Shown: one piece after another, positions 34,491 through 45,234 of the stretch
Numbering within the stretch: the first letter of the stretch is position 1
How the letters are laid out: each line of letters begins with the position of its first letter
From: Mesostigma viride
Lineage: Eukaryota; Streptophyta; Mesostigmatophyceae; Mesostigmatales; Mesostigmataceae
Length of the DNA: 64,000 nucleotides
Direction: 5' to 3'
Assembly (NCBI GenBank): GCA_009746045.1
Contig: RPFO01001436.1
Span: 41,802-105,801, forward strand
The notes under the pieces: generated by a model
Seen by the model: only the letters and a program-made list of their open reading frames with translations
What the model was told of the DNA's origin: nothing
Database searches by the model: none
Position numbers and translations under genes: made by a program

Positions 34491-35843
34491 ATGACGAGCA
34501 AACGTCCTTTGACGCAACGCAGTTTGGCGGATGCGCTCGCCCATGAAAATGCGGCAGCTGCGGCTGCAGCTTCGCCATCAGGTCCGGCAGGCAGCGGTGA
34601 CACTAGTCGTGCACTGGTAGCCACCCAGCAACCTCCCGGGCTTAAAGCCTCGCCATCGGCATCGCCTGACCCGAAACGCACCCGCACAGCCGACAAAACA
34701 GGATGGTCCCGCCCCTCGGAACCGCGCTTTCGGTTCCACCCTTTCAAGGTCGATGATCACGACTGGAACAACATGTCTCCTGAAGATGCTATGGACTGCA
34801 TCTTCTTCGGGGACTACGCCTCGCTTTACGACCTGTGCCTCCATCTCTCCGACCAAGGTCGCCTCCTCTGCAGCAACGGCAGCCCCTGGCTAGCCTCCGG
34901 CGCCATGCTTGGCTGCACCCGCCCCGAACTCCAGCACGTCGTCCTCAACTCCCTTCTCCAGCGCTCTGACGGCGAGATCTGGGCTCCATCCATCTCCGCC
35001 TCCACCCTCCGTTCCATCCTCACGGAAGCCTTTCAGCAGCACGTGACCCCCCTTGCTGCCGACATTTCAGCAATCGGCGGCACGCTGACTGCTGAACTTC
35101 CTCACATTTCCACCGCCGCCGCCTCCACCTCCACCGCCGTTTCCGCCTTCACTGCCGACATCAAAGCCCAGCTCCTCGACCTCGACCAACGCCTTCAAGC
35201 CACCGCCACCGCCCTTGAGAGCTTGCATGACACCGCCGGCCTCACCGCCCAAGCGGTGCAGGAAATCGCTGCCCAGCCGGCACCTGCTGGCCCGGCCAGT
35301 GATGTTCCCTCCACCTGGGCGGACTTGCTAAAGCAGCACACCACCTCCACCACCTCCACCATCTCGGCACAACTAAAGCAACAAGCCCTCGACCTTCCGG
35401 CGAGGAAACCGACATCGCCCGCCCGGCGCAGCCACAATGTCATCGTCAAGCACTTCGACCAGCCGGCAGGTGAGACCTCCACGAGCCTTCTTGAGGCATT
35501 TAAGCGCGACATTCTTGCCCCCATGCTACTCACTGGTGAGCTGGACATGTCGGCTGTCCGCCTCCCCCGCGCGCGGGGGAAGGCTGGCCCGGCACCCGTG
35601 CTCCTCACCTTTAAGTACATGGCGGACAAGCTGTCGTTCCTTAAATGCCGCAAGAAGCTCTCGAGGACTCGCTTCACGCTGGACGACGACTTGACCCTGG
35701 CCCAGCAACAGCGGCGACGCGAGCTATGGCCGACCTACCTTCAGCTCCGGCACAGCGCAGGGGGGAAGCCGGTATACTGGAGGGGGGCGGTCATCCACGT
35801 TGACCACAAGCCCTGGCAGCCCCCTCCTGCCACCCCAGACTAG
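34491..35843 (+). CDS. LINE ORF1 protein, L1-like, 450 aa, intact
   Basis: The ORF is uninterrupted from ATG to TAG. The N terminus is Ala/Ser/Pro-rich and disordered. Residues about 180-265 are Ala/Thr-rich and helical, perhaps a coiled coil (LLDLDQRLQATATALESLHD). The C-terminal third matches the L1 ORF1 RNA-binding layout (RSHNVIVKHFDQPAGETS, then VLLTFKYMADKLSFLKCRKK, TLAQQQRRRELWPTYLQLR). Such proteins bind LINE RNA and act as chaperones. A decayed relative lies at 5735-6165. The intact frame suggests recent activity of the family, though ORF2 downstream is broken. Confidence 0.75.
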   Translation: MTSKRPLTQRSLADALAHENAAAAAAASPSGPAGSGDTSRALVATQQPPGLKASPSASPDPKRTRTADKTGWSRPSEPRFRFHPFKVDDHDWNNMSPEDAMDCIFFGDYASLYDLCLHLSDQGRLLCSNGSPWLASGAMLGCTRPELQHVVLNSLLQRSDGEIWAPSISASTLRSILTEAFQQHVTPLAADISAIGGTLTAELPHISTAAASTSTAVSAFTADIKAQLLDLDQRLQATATALESLHDTAGLTAQAVQEIAAQPAPAGPASDVPSTWADLLKQHTTSTTSTISAQLKQQALDLPARKPTSPARRSHNVIVKHFDQPAGETSTSLLEAFKRDILAPMLLTGELDMSAVRLPRARGKAGPAPVLLTFKYMADKLSFLKCRKKLSRTRFTLDDDLTLAQQQRRRELWPTYLQLRHSAGGKPVYWRGAVIHVDHKPWQPPPATPD

Positions 35844-35997
35844 GGAATTCATACCAGTAGTGTAGATTAGTCAGGCTTAGCCTAGCATGTGGCCCACGCG
35901 CATGTGCGCCCATATGTAATGGCCCCCATGGATATTGTCTACAGAATTTAGCCAAGCCCTGCCTATAACGGGACCCCCATGGATGTTGCATTGAGCC

Positions 35998-36486
35998 ATG
36001 CTATGCCACTTCACCTCCGTCGAGGGGCGGTCTAAACACCACCTCACGGTGGGGGTGGGCTACGCACCCCATAGTGGTCTACCTGCGTTGGAACGCCAGA
36101 AGTTCTTCGAGGACTTGCATAGCCTTGAGGGGGCCACCCCGGCCCGCCACTTTTTGGTTATGCTGCTAGACGCCAATGCCACGCTCCCCGTGGGTACTGC
36201 TGGCAGTCGCTTTGCGCCTGCTGACACTGCTGCTAATGACAACACTCCCCTGTTTTCTGCCTTTTTGCGGGATAGCGGGATGGTTGCTGTCAACTGCCAC
36301 TTCCAACGTCCCTCCCAGGACTTGGTCACTTTTCGTGGCCCTAACGGCCGTCAGGCCTGTCTGGACTACGTGGTGGTACGGCAGCCCAGGTGTACCTCGG
36401 TTCTGGACACCCGAGTGTTCGACACGCCCACGGTGTCACACAGTCTATGCGTCAGACAGGGTCAATATATAGTGGGTACCTACTAA
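35998..36486 (+). pseudogene. LINE ORF2 fragment, part of the APE-type endonuclease domain
   Basis: The 162-codon stretch has the middle and end of an exonuclease-endonuclease-phosphatase domain: VGVGYAPHSG, HFLVMLLDANATL, GMVAVNCHFQRPSQDLVTF and ACLDYVVVRQ. The expected SDH-like catalytic end reads VSHSLCV. The first part of the endonuclease is missing, as are the reverse transcriptase and everything downstream. ORF2 is therefore a deletion remnant 154 bases after ORF1. Confidence 0.65.
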
Positions 36487-37378
36487 TGTACTGAAGTCCA
36501 CTGAAATGCTAACTTCGTACTGGATATCTACGAATTCAAGTTCACCAGTTCAGGTCTGTTCGTTGATATGCTTCAAGATTCTAGGCCGTTATCATGCCCA
36601 TACCCGCCGGCCCTTAGCCTGCTTGGCGGCGAGAGTGACGAGAGTTCTAGACGAATGTAAAGTTGTAACCCAGGACGACTGGCAATGGTCGATGTCTCGA
36701 TGATGGCAAAGGTTTTAGGAACATATCAAAGAGACAACCAGCGCAGGCCAGAAATCGGGAGAATCCGGACCATGGTAGCTCGAGCCTGCCGTTATCTTTT
36801 CCGCGTTTTCGAGTCGTTCAGGATGATGAAGATGAATGGTGATGGAAATGTGTATCCTTGTGCATTGAAATTATGGCTGGCTTACGTGTGGAGCGACTAG
36901 ATGACCTAGACGGTGGGGCCGGAAACAGCATGCTTGATCAGGGCGTGTGTTTCTAGCCTAACTGGCCGGGAGTGTCTAGTGGTGAGCACCATTGCTGCGA
37001 TCGCTCTCCCACCATTTACGAGGAAATACCCGCAAATGGAAAACCACTGAAAAGGTCTAGCTAGTCAGTCATCACGTTAGCCATGCCATGATTCCAAACG
37101 TCCAAGAACTGCACACGGTGCAAAGGCAAAAAGCCGGAGGACAGCACTTTCAAATGTGCGGCGGGAACCAAAAGCCCGCGGATGCCAGAAAACATCGTGT
37201 TGCGGCAGCGACGCGACGATGTGGACAACGAATCCAGTGCCAAGCTCGGAACGGCCGCAAAGGAGATCTGGCATCACAGGGTTCAGATGTGCGGAGATAC
37301 TATGCGATCCAGCCGGTCCACGACCTGTTTGTAGAGCTTGTGCCAAGGGGCAGCACCGAACAGATGTGGGTGACGTTG

Positions 37379-40300
37379 CACATCACCTAAAAACGGCCTT
37401 TTTTGTTACATGGGGTCATATCTCCCACACATATAGTCAGATCGGGGTGCCTTTCTGGACTTAAGGTCCCCCTAGGACCCTGTTCACATCACATAAATTG
37501 GGGGGCCAACTGACCTATTTTTAGCATCAAACCGTGACGTGGAAAAGTGCAAAAAACGATGTTTTCCAGGCATAAGGAGGCATAGCAGCCACACACAAGT
37601 AGTAAATGTTGTCCAATTCAGCTGGAAATGGTCATGCTTATTAATTTATATCCAAAGACAAAAACCGCCCTTAAGTATGCAATGTAGGACCAAACTATGT
37701 GCTATAATTCTGGCATACATGAGCCAAAACACCGTTTTAGTGCATTATTTTCAAACTTATGAAGCCCCTGCCAGCACATATGCGGCCCAATCATGCCAGA
37801 ATTCGTCACATTAATAGCACAATACTTGAATTTACACTAGAACACAAGTTGGACATATTAGGACCACTGCCGGCCCACTAAAAGTGACGGATGCAAGCAG
37901 AAATAGAGCGATTTTTGCAAAAATACTCCATATTCTGCGCCATTGTCTTGGAAAACTTTGCATTCTTCACTCAATTATCGTCATGGCTGTCATGGGATTC
38001 ATATACATGCCACTGGGGCTGGATACATTAGCCAACACAGACTAAAAAAGCGATCATCAAGGGATAAAATCACCATCAATTACAGTAGATGCTGGCATTC
38101 GGAACAAGCACCATAGTGCCTACAAGCCTCAAGAAGGGGAGCTTGGCTGACCGGTCGTGCCTGTCGGCTGACCAGTCTCTTTTCTAAACGGGCCCCGCTC
38201 GGCAGCACACACAATCTCCTTTGCAGTACTTGGCCCACTCTGCTGGGCACCCCTGCTGTGCGTGTCTTATAGCAGCTAATCCAAATATATATCTGCCAGG
38301 TGCCTCTCTGCTACATGGAAATACAAAGCGCAATCAAGGACAGCAGTGGCTTGGGCTGCTATTCAATTGAGCTCAGCACCTAGCTGCTGTACAACATAAT
38401 TCTGCATCAGTGCCTGTCCTAATTGCGCCCCCCCGCCCCCTTGCCATCATCGTCATGCTCATCATAGTCTTTGGAACGTGCACTGAACTCCAACCCTTGG
38501 ACAGTCCATAGGTCATTAAGAATCTGTGCATGTAATGCTAGCTCTTCTCAGTTGAACTCATCTACCACCCTCTCATGGTCGTGTCATCTCTCATGTAATC
38601 CACCTAGGTTTATCGTGGCCACTGATCTTTCAGCCCCTCCTGACATCAAAATCTGGGCAAACACACTGTTGACATCGCCCTTCCGTTTTTGCCTGCATGG
38701 CTCCTCATGTTTACCCTTATCTCATCCCTCAACACACCTAGAACTGTCTATTCATCCCCCTTGCATAGGCGGTGCATAACTGCGGCATGATGGGGGCTTG
38801 CCAAAAATAGGTGTAAAATGCATGGGATGGCACGGGGAGGCTCACACTCATCGGTTTACAATCACACTCATGTGCTAACAGTGTCCCTCTCTGCTTTTGA
38901 CACTGCATGCACATGCATTTCCTACCGGCTATATCAAGCCTTTAGTGTGGTTTGGTGCATCAAGAGAAATGGCAGGTCAGCTGAGTGCATCAGACCACAT
39001 TTGTGTTAAGTGTACGCTTGCAACGCTGTTTGCCCACCGCATGGAGCTCCCCTTTCGGACAGTGGCGCAAGTAGCACTTACACCTTACTCCCAGCCGCTC
39101 ACCCTGCCCATGCTAGCAACAAGAACAAATGCATGGTCCCCATCCCAACGTAAGGTGCATCACATGGATGGCCCTGCCATCACCTAGCAGTGTGCCACCC
39201 CTCTCCACCTCAACCTACTCTGAAATGCCAGGGCCCCAACAAACCTTTCAAGACATGGCACTCCTCAAAGAAGGCAACCCCTCAAAGAAGGCGAGGCAGT
39301 TTAGGTCTAGGGGGGCTTTGGGTAAGTTAAAAGATGATAGAGTTCACTAACACAGGCCACGGCAACGACAACCTGCCTCACCCGCTGCATCCATACATCA
39401 CAAGCCATAAACTGCACAGCCTCGCATGATTGCCTAAGGGTCACGTGATCCAAGGTGCCCTTCAGGCTCACCCCAGCACACCGGCCCATCCTCACCACCC
39501 CACTGGTCATAGTCATCTACAGTGGCATCAAACTCCTCTAGGACAGAGTGCAGTAAAGGCAACATAGACGTCCTGACACAATTGAATAAGAACGTGGCTG
39601 CTACCTACTGCCCTTAATAAAAAATGTCCATGGCTTGCACAAATACGCATTCGATTCTTCAAGCAAGCATGCTAACACCTTCACAGCACATCCCAAGGTT
39701 TATATCCATCGAGCTTTGTCAACGAGCATGACTTCCTGATGCAAACTTAGCTGTCAAGCTAGGAGGAGGAAAGCTAGGTAAAGAGGTGAGATAGACCCCC
39801 CCACAGCACCTTCCTGCACCAAAACCATGACAATATCATCCAGAGCTTGCTAAATACGTACAGCTAGCCGGTAGCGGGCGACCTTGCAGTCCAGGTTCAG
39901 CGCGAACATCTCGTGTCAGCACCCGGCGGAGATGGCGGACGCGAACCCACAATGCTATAAAAGCGAGTCATAAGACTATTTCGGGGAGCGGTGAACGGCT
40001 TGGAACACCGAAGGTATGCCGCGACAAAAGCCTGAAGTTTTTCTCGGAAATACACGCCTGGATGTGGATTAGGGCACCGTTGTCGTGCTTGTGCTTGCGT
40101 TGCGAGCAGGCAACCAGTGTTTCTTGCAGTGTCGAGCAGTAACAGATGGTGGCGCGAGAGCAATATGTGACTTTTAAATCATGGCTACACAGCTTACACC
40201 TCCGCAGGCATGTTGGAACAAGCCCCGCCATGCCATGAGCCGAAAAAAAGGAAGAAACGCATCAAGCAAGGACGGTCGTAAACGTCACTGAAAACAGCAA

Positions 40301-40776
40301 AATCTGACCTGCCGGCAGGTAATGCGACAGCCTGTAAAATGTGATTCGTTTCTCGAAAAACTGATTAGCGCTCGTGAAAGTAGACTTGAAGCCCATTCGG
40401 ATTCCACCTTTTGGGAATTGTGAGCTTCCAACAAAAAAGTTTCCCCCACAATTAATAAACATGCATTTTCGCTGCCAATTCCAGATCTGGCCGACACAAA
40501 AAATCAGCGTCTCAGTTTGCGAATTATTTTGACGCATGAACATACGCGAATAATATCTACCATGCATCATCGCAAAGCAGGAGAGTTTACGCGTCGTTTG
40601 CATCCATCGCAGCGACTTAACATGCATAATGGACTTTTGACTGATATTCCGGCGGACATAGGGTCGACAGCCATGCGAGGTGGAATTTTTCTGGTCCCGT
40701 CGTCCTCAACGCGACGCGTTCGCGCCAAAATTCCCAGGATCTCGTGTAACCGGACGGACCGATTTTAGGTGATGTG
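37379..40776. mobile_element. 3.4-kb TIR DNA transposon inserted in Penelope unit 1
   Basis: Compared with the intact units, 3398 bases are inserted. The ends are CACATCACCTAAAA (left) and its perfect complement TTTTAGGTGATGTG (right), extending imperfectly to about 20 bases (CGG shared). The flanking duplication is TG (37377-37378 and 40777-40778), or TGCA if the ends are drawn two bases inward. CAC-starting ends with a 2-3 bp duplication suggest the EnSpm/CACTA superfamily. I see no intact transposase; only short ORFs remain, so it is probably non-autonomous. Confidence 0.85.
39968..40231 (-). CDS. Small Cys-rich ORF inside the TIR transposon, unrecognised
   Basis: 87 codons. Cys and His residues cluster in the first half (CLRRCKLCSHDL, TICYCSTL, then KHKHD), loosely like a zinc-binding start of a transposase exon. 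There is no homologue I can name. It may be the first exon of a lost gene or chance. Confidence 0.2.
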   Translation of the reverse strand: MAGLVPTCLRRCKLCSHDLKVTYCSRATICYCSTLQETLVACSQRKHKHDNGALIHIQACISEKNFRLLSRHTFGVPSRSPLPEIVL

Positions 40777-43739
40777 TGCAAAAAACATCGGACTTGACGG
40801 AGCATAATGGCTCGGTCATAGTCTTTGACCAATAAACGCTGCAAGAGTTCAACAAGAGTCGTGATGAAATCAACACGATAAGAACAAAGACGGGAAAAAC
40901 GATGTAACTGAGAAAGAACAACACCATATTTTGCTGTGTGGGAAAGGAGACTGTGAATATCGGGGTAACGAATAAAAGGAATTTGCTGGTATTTAGGATC
41001 CTTGCGCTTATCATAGATAGCCGTACGCCAGCCCTTCTTGTTATGGGTAATGTTAAGATCGAGGTAATTGCAATGAGTATCCTCCGACGTGAGCTTTAAT
41101 GTGAGGGACGCTTGCGGGTAGATGCCAGGCAGACCAGCGGTGATATACAAATGGGTTGCGAAATCAGGGTTGTCGAAAGCGATGACATCATCAATGTATC
41201 GACATGTATGGATAAAACGCCTGATGAGAACATCATCGTTTGAGGCAATGAGATTCTCCATGAATGCAAGCTCATAAGTGTATAGATAGAGGTTTGCAAG
41301 GAGCCCGGCACAGTTAGTGCCCATAGGGATGCCGATAGCTTGTTGGTATACATTGCCCGCAAAACAGATGAAGGTGTTATCAACAAGATAAGAGATCCAA
41401 TGGACAAGGTCAGCCTTCGTGATAATATAATTATAACCATCCCGCACGATAGCACCTGCCGCGATCCCTGAGAGCCACGTTGCCGTGGGCTTGGTCTGAG
41501 AAACACGCACGTGCAGGTGGTTGCGCCCGTGAGGCCTACGTGCATACAGACGAGTAAGGAGGCTATCTAAACGAGCTTTCAAATCGTGCAAATCTAGTGT
41601 GGTATATAGAGTGGTGAAATCATAGGTGGCTATGGGCATAGGTATACGTTTCTCTGCTGCTGTCTTAGAACGGCTAAGGGCGGCAAGGCGTAGGCGTACT
41701 TGGGCTGAGTCTATGACGATCCAACTACCAGCGCATTCATACCCGGCATTCGACAGCACCTCCACCCATAATGCATTGGCTTCGGGGAGAAGAGCATTCA
41801 AAGCATGGCAGATGAGTTTCGAGAGAGGCATCAGTGGGGCTGAATGCGACGCAGCAATGGTGCGCAAAGCAACAGGAGTTTTGTGCAGCTTAAGAGTGAG
41901 ATACAGATATGGGAACGTAGTGGTGGTGGCGCGTCGCTGCCGCTTAAGGAATGCCCGAGCAAAAATGTTTTGGCTGTGCAGAAAAGCCCGATGAGCAGCG
42001 GTGATACTGGCGGTGGACTGTGCACGCTGAACATAGGTAGGGCTGGACGCCAACTCGTGTTGCAAAGTAGCAAGGTAGTGCTTCTTGCATATGAAAGCAA
42101 AGTTGTTGGCACTCTTGTCAACACACGTGATGATAAAGTCCTGCTTGAAGTGGTCAAGAAGTGCTTTATCTGTGGTGTTGAGCCAGGTGGTGCGGTGGAC
42201 CTGCTGGAGACGGTAATCAAGCCTGGTGAGACGTGCATTGCATTCGTGAATGACGGCGCGAAACCACGGTTCCATGGCAAGGGGAGCAAGCTGTAGGTCC
42301 GTGCTCATGGCATTGCAAAATTTGCGCAGTGATGTGGAGAGCAGTGCATTCACCTCTTTGGCACACGTGCGCTGGACCCACGGCCGAAACTTGGTGCCTT
42401 TGGCAAAAAGGTCTACAAGCGTGTGGCTCGGCAGGATGCTGAGGTCAGCGGTCATGACGTGCTGTGAGGTGGGATCAAGGTACTTGAAATACCGTTGTTG
42501 TTGGCAGGGGCAGGGCCCTGCCAAGATGGTGGCCAGCTCGGTGGGCGTTGTATCGCGGCTGACCTTCCCGTTGCTGAAAACCATTTGTCCCAAGGTGGGA
42601 GAGTAATGCCAGGCAGCAATGGGAGTGCCGAAAGTGTTGCGCACCACGAGCGGCATCGCAGCCTGCACTTGCGGCAAATGCAGAATGTGTGGCAAACACA
42701 GCTCATCCATCGCAGCATGAATGAAAGGTGAGATCAGCAAACGGCGCGGACGCAGTGCATCTGCATTCCCATTGACACGGTGCCGAATGATACGTGAGAG
42801 AAGGCCTCGCAGACTAGTGGCATGGGAGCGGGGGACTTGCAGATCAGCTGGGGAGCACGACCCGACGGCAATGTGTAAGCTGGTAAGCTTCTTCAAGCTG
42901 CAGGCTTCGAGATAGGATGCATGAAAGTTGCCGCGTTGCATAAGCCGAGACATGTGACGTAAGCAGCGGAGACTGGTGGAGTAAAGGGAAGGATCGGTGG
43001 ACACATGTGTGGAAGGTGGAGGGGCCGGGGTGACGCTGGGGGGATAGGGGCGATATGGGTGGAGATTGTGCTTCAGACGCCAGGCACGGATGAACATAAG
43101 AGGGCGGGGACGGAGGGGAGGCGGGCGGCGGCGAGACCGAGCTTTGAAACTCTTGCCTTCAATGCAAAAACCGTGGGGCAGAAATGCATGTAACATTCGT
43201 TTCCAAAACGTTTCCCGATGCCCTGCGGCTTTGCGAAAAGCGGCGCCGGTAAAGGTGCCGGGGACATGTTCCAAGGGGACGACTCGCCAATCCCACCACC
43301 CGTATTGGGCCATGGCGCCATGTAGGGGGGTGTCGTCGTTGGCGGCAGGGCGGCCAATATGAAGGCGGCGTGCCGCTCGGACATGTTCCTGAAAACGCGT
43401 CCAGGCATCCCGTTGCGTCTGGCCAACGTAGATACGCTGAGGGTACCTGCGGTTGTAAATGGCATAAATGACGCGATGGGTGCTTACGGGGTGTGGGCGA
43501 GTGGAGTTGGTAAGCGACAAATGCGTGCGCTGTAAGCGCCGGAGGCGACGTAGAGTATGGTCATCCTTGCAGTGATGGTTATGGCGCGTGTTGATGCGAC
43601 AACGCTTCCGCCATGCCTGTGAGGAGATACGATAGGGGAACTGCCGAGAAATAGCAGTGTACTTCCGGTAATCAATGCCACTGGATTGCCGTATTCTGTG
43701 GAGGGTAAGAGCATGCCAGAAAGTCATAAGGTGTTTCAT
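40617..43739 (-). pseudogene. Penelope RT/GIY-YIG ORF, unit 1, C terminus replaced
   Basis: Residues 1-986 equal those of units 2 and 3. The last 32 residues are lost because the TIR transposon at 40776 cuts the ORF, which then reads 54 codons into the transposon before a stop (1040 aa in total). All catalytic motifs lie upstream of the break, so activity may or may not be affected. The native 3' UTR is separated by 3.4 kb. Confidence 0.85.
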
Positions 43740-44533
43740 GATGATTCAGATGCACTGAGAGCTAAGACATCAAACAGAACCAGAGCGGAGCATATTGAGG
43801 TAAGTCAATATTCACTGCGTAACACCCGTTACGCGATAGCGGTGGTCCATGATGCATCTCCCCGGGGCAGGATGTGGCTAACAACACAGCTGAATGGACT
43901 CGGAACATGTGGATTCCCAGTGGGGGGGCCTTCCAATTGTCATACTTGACACCTCTTTCCTGTAACGAAAAGATTTCCCTTCTTCATGTTCCAGATGAGT
44001 CACCGTGCTCCTGCCTTTGTGTTTTTTTGGCGTTTGTAAAGAGATATGGGAGGGTAAACAAAAGCAAAGGCTGATATTGCCGTGTGGGGGGCCCGATCCT
44101 TGGTTAGTCTCTCAAGTGCCCACAGAAAAACACGAGAGTAGCACACACAGCGCGCAGCCCAGCCTAGCTCCCTCAGTAAAAGTAAAAGAAAAAGGACAAG
44201 AACAGCAAAACAAACGAGAACAAGAAAAAGAACAAAACACAGACACGTAGTGCAATGTGAGCGGAATGATGGAGGAAGGTGAGAGGGGGACATCGTATTG
44301 AATGTGTAGGCATTGAGGCAGCCGAAGCGTCCCATCCCCGGGTACATTCGTGGCTTTCAAAAAAGCCACAACCTGCGTGGAAGAGGAAAATGCAGGAACG
44401 ATGAGTATGATCCTGAAAACGAGGTTGAGGAAACGCGGAGAGGAAATGCCGGCCGCTGAAACGATTCCGATGGAACTATGGGTTTCGCCGACATGAGGCG
44501 GTGCAGCTGACTATCTCTATGGTGTCGTGTGTG

Positions 44534-44580
44534 ACCGGGAGTGCCGGTTCACGTGCGCACTCGTCGGACTAGCCCGACGA
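44534..44580. repeat. Paired hairpins in the Penelope 5' leader
   Basis: ACCGG-GAGTG-CCGGT (44534-44548) and TCGTCGG-ACTAGC-CCGACGA (44561-44580) lie 13 bases apart. They are repeated exactly at 49086-49132 and 53638-53684. They sit about 100-140 bases inside the element's 5' end. Confidence 0.6.
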
Positions 44581-45234
44581 CATGTGTGCTTGGTTGCCCA
44601 CGGCTGAAATCCTCTTGCCCGTCATGCAAAGGCCACGCCTCCTAGCCGAAAACGAACTATATTCAACCAATCTAATATCAAAGAGACAACCAGCGCAGGC
44701 CAGAAATCGGGAGAATCCGGACCATGGTAGCTCGAGCCTGCCGTTATCTTTTCCGCGTTTTCGAGTCGTTCAGGATGATGAAGATGAATGGTGATGGAAA
44801 TGTGTATCCTTGTGCATTGAAATTATGGCTGGCTTACGTGTGGAGCGACTAGATGACCTAGACGGTGGGGCCGGAAACAGCATGCTTGATCAGGGCGTGT
44901 GTTTCTAGCCTAACTGGCCGGGAGTGTCTAGTGGTGAGCACCATTGCTGCGATCGCTCTCCCACCATTTACGAGGAAATACCCGCAAATGGAAAACCACT
45001 GAAAAGGTCTAGCTAGTCAGTCATCACGTTAGCCATGCCATGATTCCAAACGTCCAAGAACTGCACACGGTGCAAAGGCAAAAAGCCGGAGGACAGCACT
45101 TTCAAATGTGCGGCGGGAACCAAAAGCCCGCGGATGCCAGAAAACATCGTGTTGCGGCAGCGACGCGACGATGTGGACAACGAATCCAGTGCCAAGCTCG
45201 GAACGGCCGCAAAGGAGATCTGGCATCACAGGGT

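Noticed and set aside
44500-44640. Hammerhead ribozyme in the Penelope leader
   Set aside because: The order of elements is suggestive, but the core reads CCGACGAG instead of CUGANGAG, the putative stem II has no loop, and the GAAA box is not intact. Reported only as hairpins of unknown role.
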